Assembly (NCBI GenBank): GCA_022600195.1
Contig: JAHZKX010000023.1
Span: 1-64,000, forward strand
Length of the DNA: 64,000 nt
Reading direction: 5' to 3'
Origin: Planctomycetota bacterium
Lineage (GTDB): Bacteria; Planctomycetota; Planctomycetia; Planctomycetales; Planctomycetaceae
The notes below the pieces were generated by a model. The model ran no database searches. It had not been told where the DNA came from and was given only the letters and a program-made list of their open reading frames with translations. Every line of letters starts with the position of its first letter. Position 1 is the stretch's first letter. The position numbers and the translations under genes are program-made. Below, one piece after another: positions 50,475 to 60,135 of the stretch.

Positions 50475-52492
50475 GTTCGCAGCGTACGGTCGCCTTCATT
50501 TTGATCAGTCTGGAGTGCGCCACCTTCGGGATTCTGTCGGAGACGCTTTTTTTCTCTGCCAGTATTGTTTTGATTGCTGCCTTATCGTATCTGCCGATTT
50601 TACAATACCCATTTTCCCGCCGTCAGGTATTCTGGATCACCAGCATTCTGGCCATGCTGTTTATGGTTAAGTATGTGCTCTCTCCACACGAGTTCGGTCA
50701 GGATCGATCGGAGGTGATCAGAACTCCGCTGGCCTATGCGGCTGCACAATTTATAATAGCCCTGCAGCTGCGTCAGCTATTTGATAAACATTTTATTCCT
50801 TTCCTGCCGAATTCATTTCCTTTACTCGGTATTCTGGTGTTTATTCTCATTGGCGATATTCAGGTTCATGGATCCATAAACATCTATTATCAGGTTTTTG
50901 TTTTCAGCTATGTGCTGATGACCGGTGTGTTTTATCAATTTGGGCATGTGTTTCGTTCACAGAAGAACAACATCAAAAAGAAGTGGGTTGTTTATCTGAT
51001 TCGTTTTAACTTTTTTGTATTCATCTGGCTGATTGGCTGGTTGACTGCCACCGGATTACATCGTTATGAGCGAGAAATGGATCAACTCTATTATCGCCTG
51101 ATCGAACCGAGTACCTCAGGAATGGCATCTCGTGCCGGTTTCTCGACGATTTCAAAGCTTGGCAGCCTGACCTCGCAGTTTGACTCCGGTGCCCAACAAG
51201 TCAAGTTACGTATCAAATCTTCCGATGAACCAGGCTACATGCGTGGTCGGGCTTTCGTGCAGTTTTTTAATTCCGAATGGCATTCTGAGATTGGCAGTCA
51301 AAATGTCGCCAGCATAGGCTTGCCACCCGCGGGTGTTAAAACGGAGATCATACCGGAAGGTACCTGGTTTCAAATAGGACAGGCGAACTCTTCTGATTGG
51401 ATTGAATATGAAGTCTGGTCAGCGAGTACCGAGCATATTTTTGCACCTTTGAATACACCTTTAGTTCATGCGGTTGCTGAGAACATGCAAATTGACAGCC
51501 AGAATATTCTGACTTCACGTACGATGGAAAATGGATATCCCTATGCTCTCTTTCTGCCACGCAAACAGCTTCCACCGGCACCTGAATCTGTAGTCTCTTT
51601 GAGGAGGTTGCTGCAACTTCCGTTTGGCATCTCGCCCCGCGTGCAACAGCTGGCAAACCAGATTTTTGCCGACTGTAAAACTTCTGCAGAAAAAATTAAC
51701 CGCGTTCAAAACTATTTCCAAAATCAATATGAATATGAAATCGGGATCAAGATCCCGCAAGGAAATGATCCCCTCACATATTTTCTTCTGGAAAAGCCGA
51801 ACGCTCATTGTGAATATTTTGCATCGGGAACCGCAATCTTATTAAGAATGGCTGGGGTTCCCTGCCGTTATGTCACAGGTTATATCGTGCGCGAAAGAAA
51901 TGTCTATGACCAGTTCTGGGTTGCTCGTAGCAGGCATGCGCATGCCTGGGTCGAAGCCTGGGATGAACAAAGTGGCTGGGTCACTGTCGAATCCACGCCG
52001 GCAGCCGGTCGGCCCGATCAAAATACACCCGGCGGGGTCAGGCAGTACTGGGAATCGTTAATCGGCCAGTATTCCCGATTGAAAACAGCTGTGCAACGCG
52101 GAGAGTGGGTCTTGGCGCTTTCAGAGGCACAGCTACCATTGGCACTGCTCATCTGCGGTGTGGCGCTCTGGTTTGGGTTCAGGTGGGTTTTTCAATTCTG
52201 TCAAAAACGACTGAAAGAGCGGGCTCTCTTTCAGCAAAATCCAGTGCATGTTCAGGAATTGCATCAACTGCTGGCACAGATGGATCGACTGCTGGGGAAG
52301 CATAAAATCGTGCGCAAACCCGACGAAACGTTGATGCAGTTTTCCAGACGCATACAGAGCCAGGCAGTTGCACAATGGTATCGAAACTACGCTTGTAGCC
52401 GCTTCATGCCGGAATCTGCAGAGACCAACGCGCTGATTTTGCAGTTAAAACAGCAAATACTGGAATTTCGACAGCAAAAATCCCTCATTTAA
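50471..52492 (+). CDS. TgpA-like membrane transglutaminase (DUF3488/transglutaminase-like)
   Basis: Multi-TM N-terminus; core NAHCEYFASGTAILLRMAGVPCRYVTGYIV...SRHAHAWVEAWDEQSGWVTVESTPA; C-terminal DUF4129-like region. Overlaps the DUF58 gene by 4 bp. Confidence 0.92.
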   Translation: MSSQRTVAFILISLECATFGILSETLFFSASIVLIAALSYLPILQYPFSRRQVFWITSILAMLFMVKYVLSPHEFGQDRSEVIRTPLAYAAAQFIIALQLRQLFDKHFIPFLPNSFPLLGILVFILIGDIQVHGSINIYYQVFVFSYVLMTGVFYQFGHVFRSQKNNIKKKWVVYLIRFNFFVFIWLIGWLTATGLHRYEREMDQLYYRLIEPSTSGMASRAGFSTISKLGSLTSQFDSGAQQVKLRIKSSDEPGYMRGRAFVQFFNSEWHSEIGSQNVASIGLPPAGVKTEIIPEGTWFQIGQANSSDWIEYEVWSASTEHIFAPLNTPLVHAVAENMQIDSQNILTSRTMENGYPYALFLPRKQLPPAPESVVSLRRLLQLPFGISPRVQQLANQIFADCKTSAEKINRVQNYFQNQYEYEIGIKIPQGNDPLTYFLLEKPNAHCEYFASGTAILLRMAGVPCRYVTGYIVRERNVYDQFWVARSRHAHAWVEAWDEQSGWVTVESTPAAGRPDQNTPGGVRQYWESLIGQYSRLKTAVQRGEWVLALSEAQLPLALLICGVALWFGFRWVFQFCQKRLKERALFQQNPVHVQELHQLLAQMDRLLGKHKIVRKPDETLMQFSRRIQSQAVAQWYRNYACSRFMPESAETNALILQLKQQILEFRQQKSLI

Positions 52493-52690
52493 TTCCAGTA
52501 GCGGCAGATTTTGCAGGTCAAAATGGGCTTGGCAGACAAACAGCCTCTGGCTAGAATCCGTCCCTCATCTCTCATTTCTCAAATCAAAAAAATCCATTTC
52601 GTATCGACTACTAAATAAACCAGCAGTGCGTGCGCTCTTTTTCTATGCGCATTCACTAACGGAATACTTTATCTGAACGGGATTCTCTCA

Positions 52691-52915
52691 ATGAAAGTTT
52701 TCTCGATGAAAGTTCTCTCAAAAGCACTCCTCGTATTGATCATTCCCAGCATTTCTTTTTTTGCAACAGGCTGTGAAATGCTGCCACATGCACTGCAACC
52801 CAGCCAGTGGTCGAAGTTAAACCGCGGCCCGGCTCCGCGTGAGGACACCTATTTTTCCGTTCCCGATTACATACCGGAACTGGAACAGAAAATAAGTTCA
52901 CAGAAAGTCGACTGA
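52691..52915 (+). CDS. Small putative lipoprotein (74 aa)
   Basis: MKVLSKALLVLIIPSISFFATGCEMLPHALQP: lipobox-like ATGC. Confidence 0.6.
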   Translation: MKVFSMKVLSKALLVLIIPSISFFATGCEMLPHALQPSQWSKLNRGPAPREDTYFSVPDYIPELEQKISSQKVD

Positions 52916-53012
52916 TTCCGACTACGCCAGTTGCTTTGAAACAGCAACGTTGGGCAGTCTGTGCGCTTACGGTTTGATTTTTCCACGTGCTGGTTTGGGA
53001 AAGATCTGACGA

Positions 53013-53741
53013 TTGTTGCCGTTTATGGATCAGGCCAACATTTATAATCAATTGGATTTTAATAGGAACTGTGAAGAATCTCCTAACACCGATGTAGGAA
53101 TTAGGGCTGCTGCCATAGGTGTCTTCCAATGTCCTACTGATCTGCGCTATCCGATTTTATCGGAAGGTTCTTTGAACTACTATGTGTCTGTTGGTCCCAG
53201 TATGGGATTTGCTGTGACCCGCACATCGCAAGTCGGGCTTTTTCGATATCAGCAGATTACCCGAGTGTCTGATGTTCTCGATGGAACATCGAATGTCATT
53301 GCCATGGGCGAACGAATTGTAGGGTCTGCCAATGGTACGACATTCGATCGGAAAGGTGACGTACAACGGGGTGTGGCATTTGCGGGTGGTAATGACACCA
53401 TCTTCCCTACCAAGTCACAACTGGATACGCATGGTACTGCTTGTGCAGCCGCAGGTGGTTTCTACAGCCATCGTGGATCACGTTGGATGCGAGGAGACGA
53501 GACCTGGTTTAATACCTGGAATACTCCCAACTCACCCAATGATGACTGCAGTACCGGAAGTGGCGGTCATGCAGGAGGCGACGCGTCTGCAGTGCAGTCC
53601 GCACGTAGCCGACATGTTGGCGGTGCCCATGTATTGATGGCCGATGGTTCGGTGCACTTTGTTTCAGAAAACATCGATTTACTGAATTGGCAGCGACTGG
53701 GCGCGATTAACGATGGTGAGCCTGTCAGTATCAGCGAGTAA
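53013..53741 (+). pseudogene. 5'-truncated DUF1559 (H-X9-DG) gene
   Basis: Begins within the domain ([16 protein letters not shown]) with an in-frame TGA at 53007-53009 and no GFTLIELLVV pilin-like segment; C-terminus intact ([31 protein letters not shown]). Confidence 0.75.
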
Positions 53742-53770
53742 TTCATCCATTGCTCAATGGTTTTAATGAA

Positions 53771-53806
53771 TCAGCTCGGCAATCATCGTTGCCGAGCTGA
53801 TTTTTA
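53771..53806 (+). terminator. Strong Rho-independent terminator
   Basis: TCAGCTCGGCAA-TCATCG-TTGCCGAGCTGA perfect 12-bp stem followed by TTTTTATTTG. Confidence 0.93.
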
Positions 53807-53866
53807 TTTGTTTAATAAGAATCTGAAAAAGTCATTAATAGTAACTAACAAGAGAAAGGGCTAGCG

Positions 53867-54172
53867 ATGAATAAATTGGCTTTATTCTGTCTGTCAATGA
53901 GCTTAATGTTGGCAGGCTGTGGAGGGGGAGGTTCAGGTGAAGTGGCACCTGCCAACCAGGAAACACCTGCTGCACAGGATTTATCAGTTGTCAAAGCATC
54001 TTTAACTGCGATCGCTGAATCGGGAGTGATTGACAGTAGTTTCTTTGGAATTCCGGAAAGTCTGGAGCAGGCTGGTAAAACCGAACTGGCTGCGGAAGCG
54101 AAAAAACTGGAGTCTATGAAGAGCGCAAAACAAATTAAGGCGGCTGCCAAGAAAATCGCCGATCAGCTCTGA
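53867..54172 (+). CDS. Small lipoprotein (101 aa)
   Basis: MNKLALFCLSMSLMLAGCGGGGSG lipobox; helical C-terminus. Located downstream of the DUF1559 remnant. Confidence 0.75.
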   Translation: MNKLALFCLSMSLMLAGCGGGGSGEVAPANQETPAAQDLSVVKASLTAIAESGVIDSSFFGIPESLEQAGKTELAAEAKKLESMKSAKQIKAAAKKIADQL

Positions 54173-54281
54173 TCATACCATATTTAATGTATGATGGTGA
54201 TACACGATGAGAATCAACGTCTTTGATATTTATTTATCGAAGGCGTTTTTTTGGGGGGCTATGGTATTAAATCAGACAATA

Positions 54282-54321
54282 GAAAAAGGGAGCCAGCACA
54301 ATCGCCGGCTCCCTTGTTTTT
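54282..54321. terminator. Bidirectional terminator between convergent genes
   Basis: GGGAGCC (54288-54294) / GGCTCCC (54307-54313), flanked by an A-run on the left and a T-run on the right. Confidence 0.75.
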
Positions 54322-54351
54322 ATTACTTTAATGCACGTAGATCTGAAAGGA

Positions 54352-55635
54352 TCAGACTTTTGGTTCCCAGCCAGGTTCGTATTCTCGCGACCATAGTGCC
54401 ATGGCTGCTTTGTCATTCAGGATATGACCGTTTGTTGAGTCGCAGTTCAGCGTACGACCAGTGCGGTGTGCGATATTACCGATGTGACACAAGAGCGTGC
54501 TTTTGTGTCCGATTTCAATTTCGGCATTCAAATTGAGTGGCTCATCATTGCGAATCGCATCAATGAAGTTTTGAGCGTGTTCGCTCATTCCCTGGCCGCC
54601 ACCCACTTTTTCAATTTCTTTATCCTTAGCGTCTAATACGCGATAACCTCCAGAAGTGCCTATGATCAAGGTCCCTTTACTACCGAAAAAGGTAACGAAG
54701 TCATTCTTGTGTCGGTTACAACTGGTTCCCTGCCACGTAATTTGTTTGCTTCCGTCAAATTCATAAGCAACCACATGCGTATCGGGTGTTTGCTGATCGT
54801 CCTGGTAAGCATAACGACCACCACTCGAAACGACGCGTGTGGGATAATCAACTCCCAGACCCCAACGGCAGATATCCAGTGAATGCACACCATTGTTACC
54901 AAGTTCACCATTCCCATACTTCCAGAACCAGTGCCAGTTATAAGGAATCATGTTATCTACGTACTTCTGACGTGGAGCTGGTCCCTGCCAGAGATCATAA
55001 TTCAGGTTACCGGGAACAGAAGCTGGTTTGCCGGTGCCGATCGAACCGCGGGCACTTTCATAAAAAGCCCGCGCCAGGTAGACATCACCAATCACGCCTT
55101 CTTTAACTTTTTGAATCCCTTCAATGATCGATTCACTACTGCGTCGCTGGCTTCCCATCTGGACGGCTCGTTTATTTTTGCGAGCGGCTGCCACCATCAT
55201 TTCACCCTCGTTGGGATTGTGGCTACAGGGTTTTTCCACATAAACATGTTTACCCGCAGAGCAACCCAGGATCGTGGCCGGTGAATGCCAGTGGTTCGGA
55301 GGGGCGGCGATCAATGCATCTACTTCTTTGTCGTCCAGAATTTTTCGAAAGTCGTCAACAGGTTGAGGGGCCTTTTTGGTAGCCGTCTCGACTGTTTTGA
55401 CGGCCTTTGCCATGCGGTCGGCGTCAGTATCGCACACATATTTGATTTCCACCCCTTCCAGTGCACCAAACGTTTTTGCCAAAAACAGACCGCGTTGCAT
55501 TCCCATGATTCCAACGGTGACTTTTTTACTGGGGGCTTTACTGGCGGCGGATAGAATCGCGGGGGCAGCAATACCGGCGGCGGTTGCGGCCGCGGTTTGA
55601 CCGAGAAAAGTGCGACGATTGACAGAATCGGACAT
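54352..55635 (-). CDS. Gfo/Idh/MocA family oxidoreductase (Tat-type leader)
   Basis: VNRRTFLGQTAAATAAGIAAPAIL leader, VTVGIMGMQRGLFLAKTF, VDALIAAPPNHWHSPATILGCSAGKHVYVEKPCSHNPNEG. Confidence 0.93.
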   Translation of the reverse strand: MSDSVNRRTFLGQTAAATAAGIAAPAILSAASKAPSKKVTVGIMGMQRGLFLAKTFGALEGVEIKYVCDTDADRMAKAVKTVETATKKAPQPVDDFRKILDDKEVDALIAAPPNHWHSPATILGCSAGKHVYVEKPCSHNPNEGEMMVAAARKNKRAVQMGSQRRSSESIIEGIQKVKEGVIGDVYLARAFYESARGSIGTGKPASVPGNLNYDLWQGPAPRQKYVDNMIPYNWHWFWKYGNGELGNNGVHSLDICRWGLGVDYPTRVVSSGGRYAYQDDQQTPDTHVVAYEFDGSKQITWQGTSCNRHKNDFVTFFGSKGTLIIGTSGGYRVLDAKDKEIEKVGGGQGMSEHAQNFIDAIRNDEPLNLNAEIEIGHKSTLLCHIGNIAHRTGRTLNCDSTNGHILNDKAAMALWSREYEPGWEPKV

Positions 55636-55813
55636 GACTGGTTCTCCATTGGTAGAGGAGTTAGGGCAAGGCGGGGTGAATTTTAAAAACAAACCATATT
55701 CTAATCAGTTCACAAAGCAAAGAACACGGTAAAAACAGCCACGATTTTAATTTCTTAAAATACTAATGAAATGCCGGGATCAAATCAAAATCGCGAGCTA
55801 TCGACGTAAGTCG

Positions 55814-57697
55814 CTATGCCTTTCGAATATAATGAGCGGCAAAACTGCGAATTTCCTGACCGTTGAGCACATGGAACATCCGCAGTTGTTGCAGGGTTTC
55901 CTGACTGAAGCGACCAATGGGAACGTGTATCAATTTCTTCTGATACCGTTTCGCCAGACGCCGCCAGCCAGCACCGGGAGGGGCCTCACTGAGCAATGCG
56001 ATGTGCTTCTCTTCGCTGTAATGGCAGGCGGCCACCAGCAGACGTTCCTCAAGTGTATCGACAAAATCAAATTGGACGTCGTTCCAGATATCATAAATCG
56101 GACGCGGCGGAAACAGGAATAACGCACCTCCATAACTTGCCAGACCGATGCCAGGCCCCACCATTTCCTTTCGGTGGTCGGTGGCAAAAAATGCCAGCGT
56201 CGATTCGTCCTGATGTTCGGCGTGCCAGGTCAGCCGATAGGGATAATCTCTAGGGTCTGCAGGTGAATCAAACAGCATGATCACACAATCCAGCTTTCCT
56301 CGACTGGGAGGGAGCACTTTAACGTGAAGTTCGCCCGTATGCCAGTTCCGTAATGTTTCGCGCAAGTCAAGTCCGTCCTTCAAACTCGTCGTAAATTTTT
56401 CGGTGCGCGCCAGGTCGACGCCCAACAGGTTGAGGGCATGGTCTTTCACACTCGTACGAAATTTTTCGATGGCAACATCTTCGGGAGGCCAGCTGCATTG
56501 TTTGTAGGGATCCCAATTCATATCCCATTCATCCTGTTTCGGCTGAGGAGGTTTGGGAATCAATTCACAACTTCTCCAGGAGATGGGATTACCGGGTAAG
56601 CGATTGCTTAATTCGACCATGGTGCCGTCGGGAAGCTCTGCCTGTTCAATTCCAAATCTGATCGACTCGAAAGGCAGCAAATGTACAAACGGGTATTCAC
56701 GCGCTGTCTCGGCAACTTGAATAGCAAACTGATCGCCGGCAACCTGTTGGGCCGCTTTGACCAGAGTATAGAGATCGGGGGTCATGCGTCGCTCGATGAG
56801 CGACAGGTTGCGAACATAACGAAAATAGACCGATAGAATTTTCGGCGTGATTTTTCGACCTCGTGATTTCAATTCCAGTCGATAGCGATCGCGGGCCGTC
56901 AACGCCATCTCCTTGATACCATCGACTGATAAATTTTCATCATCGCCCAGTTCGGAACGGGCGGCCTCGTACAAGCCGGTAATGTAAGGAAGTTCGCCCA
57001 GCATAAACAGCAGCGTTTCAGGAGCAGCAGCATAAACCTTGGTGTCATTCACTTCTTCGTCTTCAACTTCCAGCGGTATCTGATCGATATAGGCATCATG
57101 AATCCAGGGCCAGTCTGAGAGTGAGCAGACCAGCAAGATCGACTGATACTTTGTTTCCAGTTCGCGCAAACGGTGCGCCATCATCGTGCAACGGTCCAGA
57201 GGTTGTCCTTCCGGCACTTTTTTCAGTGATGGCAACACAGCGGCGGAAAACGTTTCCAGAGGGACTTTCTTTAAGGCATACGGATCTGGTAATGAAGCCG
57301 AAATACTTTCAAAGCGTTGTGTTTCCAGATCAATAAAATGCCGGTCCATGCGTTCCATCATCGCAATTCGCAGAGCCGCGATGACACCCTGGCAGGGATC
57401 AATGGGTACATAGCTGAAAATACGCTGGTTTTCCTCGTCATCTTCTGCTTCTTCCCAGGGCGCAGAACCGGTGATCGGGGGCTCTTCCTGCAGTACTGCC
57501 ATGATACTGGGAAGAAAAGTAATGGCCCGTTCGACGTCTTCCTGAAATGATTGAGGCAGGGGAACAGCCAGACAATCAAACTGATTCGTCAGCATCACGC
57601 GACGAACTTCGATCGCGAAATCGCCGCTCCCGTGAATCATAGGCAACACGGAAATCCGAGGACTGATTTTCAAAAAACTGGAATGAGAGGCTGTCAT
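55814..57697 (-). CDS. Uncharacterised protein (627 aa)
   Basis: Long ORF. N-terminal IHGSGDFAIEVRRVMLTNQFDCLAVPLPQSFQEDVERAI superficially recalls TraB/DUF5682-type N-termini; no firm family. Confidence 0.8.
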   Translation of the reverse strand: MTASHSSFLKISPRISVLPMIHGSGDFAIEVRRVMLTNQFDCLAVPLPQSFQEDVERAITFLPSIMAVLQEEPPITGSAPWEEAEDDEENQRIFSYVPIDPCQGVIAALRIAMMERMDRHFIDLETQRFESISASLPDPYALKKVPLETFSAAVLPSLKKVPEGQPLDRCTMMAHRLRELETKYQSILLVCSLSDWPWIHDAYIDQIPLEVEDEEVNDTKVYAAAPETLLFMLGELPYITGLYEAARSELGDDENLSVDGIKEMALTARDRYRLELKSRGRKITPKILSVYFRYVRNLSLIERRMTPDLYTLVKAAQQVAGDQFAIQVAETAREYPFVHLLPFESIRFGIEQAELPDGTMVELSNRLPGNPISWRSCELIPKPPQPKQDEWDMNWDPYKQCSWPPEDVAIEKFRTSVKDHALNLLGVDLARTEKFTTSLKDGLDLRETLRNWHTGELHVKVLPPSRGKLDCVIMLFDSPADPRDYPYRLTWHAEHQDESTLAFFATDHRKEMVGPGIGLASYGGALFLFPPRPIYDIWNDVQFDFVDTLEERLLVAACHYSEEKHIALLSEAPPGAGWRRLAKRYQKKLIHVPIGRFSQETLQQLRMFHVLNGQEIRSFAAHYIRKA

Positions 57698-57753
57698 AAT
57701 GGATCCAGTTTCTAACTGCCAGAAATTTCAACAGAACCAGTTTGTCAAGAGAG

Positions 57754-58743
57754 CTACTTTGACCATTTCCAGCCTGTTGTGTTTTTTAAATTCACCACAC
57801 ACTCTTCAGGCCAGTCTCCCTGATATAATCTTACGATATTTTGAGCCGCCATCGCATAAGCGTCGCGGTGCGATTCCCGATCCAGGCCGCCCGTATGACA
57901 ACTCAATAATACATTTTCGAGTTTGATCAAAGGACTATCAACAGGCAATGGCTCTTTTTTATAAACATCCAGGCCCGCGGCCCGTAAATGACCTGATTCC
58001 AGCGCTTCAATCAACGCCTCTTCGTCAACGAGTCCCCCACGTGCAGTATTAATCAGGACAGAGCCCGTTTTCATTTTTGCCAGCGTGTCTTTGTTAATAA
58101 TGTCCCGCGTCTCAGGCGTGACGGGCAGATGTAACGTGACATAATCCGATTGCTCCAGCAGTTCGTCCAGAGCAACGAGTTTGATTTGATGTTCATCGGC
58201 AAATGCCTGATTGGGAAAAGGGTCGTAAGCCAGAACCGTCATGCCCATTCCGATGGCGCGTGTGGCCATTGCCTGGCCAATCCGTCCGAGACCCATAATG
58301 CCGATGGTGCTGCCCCAGACGCGCGGTGTTAAATGCCACTCCCATTGACCAGCACGGACTGCCTGGTCCTGTGAACGCGACAGCCGAGCGATGCCCATGA
58401 TCAAGGCAAATGCCTGTTCTGCTACCGAGTGATGATTCACTCCTGGTGTAATCGTTACCACTTTTCCCAGCTCATCGCAGGCTTCTAAATCGACGGCATC
58501 ATAGCCGACACCATAGCGAGAAATTACTTTTAAGTCCGGAAGCTGTTCGAGAACTTCTCGAGTATAAGGCTCGGCACCCGCAATCACGGCTTCATAGCCT
58601 TGTACCTGTTCTACGACTCGGTGTGGTTCTTTACGTAAATCAACATCGGCGGGAACCGTTTCCACTTCAAATCCGCCGGCTTGCAGAATTTCGAAATGGG
58701 GGCCAAAGTCACACATTTTAGCGGTACAAAACGCACGAGGCAT
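57754..58743 (-). CDS. D-isomer-specific 2-hydroxyacid dehydrogenase (phosphoglycerate dehydrogenase-like)
   Basis: VISRYGVGYDAVDLEAC, GSTIGIMGLGRIGQAMATRAIGMGMTVLAYDPFPN, SVLINTARGGLVDEEALIEALESGHLRAAGLDVY. Confidence 0.94.
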   Translation of the reverse strand: MPRAFCTAKMCDFGPHFEILQAGGFEVETVPADVDLRKEPHRVVEQVQGYEAVIAGAEPYTREVLEQLPDLKVISRYGVGYDAVDLEACDELGKVVTITPGVNHHSVAEQAFALIMGIARLSRSQDQAVRAGQWEWHLTPRVWGSTIGIMGLGRIGQAMATRAIGMGMTVLAYDPFPNQAFADEHQIKLVALDELLEQSDYVTLHLPVTPETRDIINKDTLAKMKTGSVLINTARGGLVDEEALIEALESGHLRAAGLDVYKKEPLPVDSPLIKLENVLLSCHTGGLDRESHRDAYAMAAQNIVRLYQGDWPEECVVNLKNTTGWKWSK

Positions 58744-58864
58744 GATAAGAATTCTTCTATAGAGGCAGTACTTAAATAAGAGAAAAACCGTACTGCTACT
58801 CTAGCGAAACGTTGTAGCGACTGACAACGTTCCCAAGGCGAAAAAACGAAATGCCAGCGAATCC

Positions 58865-60118
58865 TTATCTTAAGAATAAGAGCCGTTGTGCACTTTCAAC
58901 GGTTTTTGGGTCTTCTTTACGCAACTGGGAAAGATGGCGTTTTGCTTTTTCTGCAGTAACCGTATCAGGGCCAATTCCTTTTTTGTTCTTGCCTTTGGAA
59001 GCGACCATCAGATAACGCACGATGGCCCGCTTGGTGGAGCGATTATCGTAAGCGTCTTCGCCGTAAAGATCCATCAGACGGTCCATCACCGTCCAATCTT
59101 CCCAGCGTGCGAGGTTCGCGATCACCATGTCGGCCAGGACAGGCCGATTGAGTAAAAGTCGCATCGATTGACGCATTCGTTCTTTGCTGATTTGGTTCTC
59201 TTCATAAGTCCAGATGAAACTCAGCGCCTCCATGGCGGCATACGTTTCACTAAATTCAACGTCCCTGGCGATGAATTTGCTTTGATCAATTTGATCCAGT
59301 CCCTCAGCGCCTGTCAGCATCAGGTATCCCGAGATCAAACCACCAATGCCCATCCTGATCTGTTTACCAGGCTCCTTGATTTTCTTTTCCATAAACGCGA
59401 TGTCAGATTCCTGACCACAAAGACCCAATAGCAGGCCATACAGACCCAGTCGGGGCACGGGTGTCTTTGAACTGATGAGCCATTTTCGAAATTTTTCCCG
59501 AGGCAGTTCATCGGCAAGCAACGCAATTTCGTTAAAAGGAGCATTCGCGAATTCAGCAAAGGCATCCGTGGCAATCTTCTGGTCCGGGTGTTCCAGAAAC
59601 TTCAGGAAGTAGCGTAAACGTTTACTGGTTTTTTCCTCAAGTGCAGGCGCGTGGGTCATGTAATGGAAGCACGTTTCACTGATTTCAATCGGTGGGTCCC
59701 AGATCATGCTGGTCTCTCTGGTACCCAGTAACAGAAACAGGGCCCCTTTTTTCCCAACGCGATGACGATTGAAGGTAACCTGCTCGCCGACTTTCAGTTT
59801 GTCTTTATCCTTTTGATGGACGATCTCTTTGACTTTAAAAATCGTTTTTCCGGACTTTTTGAAAGTGCCTTCTTCCGCGGAAACCCATGTCGCCAGCACC
59901 GCGACTTCGGCCTGTGATAGTTTTTCAGTCAAAGGCGTCGAAGGACCCGGGCAGAACGGGCACGCCAGGAGATCCTGTGATTGTAAGATCACCGGCAGTC
60001 CCCAAAACAATCCCCAGAACAATCCCATTAAAAAACGGTTTTTGATGTATGGTTTCGGACAATCCATTGTCGCGCCTCGTTGCAATTGAAAGGTGTTTTG
60101 TGAACGCCAATGAGTCAT
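58865..60118 (-). CDS. Secreted 'ACPFC' family protein, paralogue A (likely start 60067)
   Basis: LLACPFCPGPSTPLTEKLSQAEVAVLATWVSAEEG..., C-terminal KGKNKKGIGPDTVTAEKAKRHLSQLRKEDPKTVESAQR shared with the two neighbours. Confidence 0.85.
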   Translation of the reverse strand: MTHWRSQNTFQLQRGATMDCPKPYIKNRFLMGLFWGLFWGLPVILQSQDLLACPFCPGPSTPLTEKLSQAEVAVLATWVSAEEGTFKKSGKTIFKVKEIVHQKDKDKLKVGEQVTFNRHRVGKKGALFLLLGTRETSMIWDPPIEISETCFHYMTHAPALEEKTSKRLRYFLKFLEHPDQKIATDAFAEFANAPFNEIALLADELPREKFRKWLISSKTPVPRLGLYGLLLGLCGQESDIAFMEKKIKEPGKQIRMGIGGLISGYLMLTGAEGLDQIDQSKFIARDVEFSETYAAMEALSFIWTYEENQISKERMRQSMRLLLNRPVLADMVIANLARWEDWTVMDRLMDLYGEDAYDNRSTKRAIVRYLMVASKGKNKKGIGPDTVTAEKAKRHLSQLRKEDPKTVESAQRLLFLR

Positions 60119-60135
60119 GCAGCCGTTTTACTTTA

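Noticed and set aside
48106-52492. MoxR-DUF58-transglutaminase operon considered as a novel system
   Set aside because: This gene order is a widespread, well-known bacterial arrangement; nothing unusual seen in the motifs.
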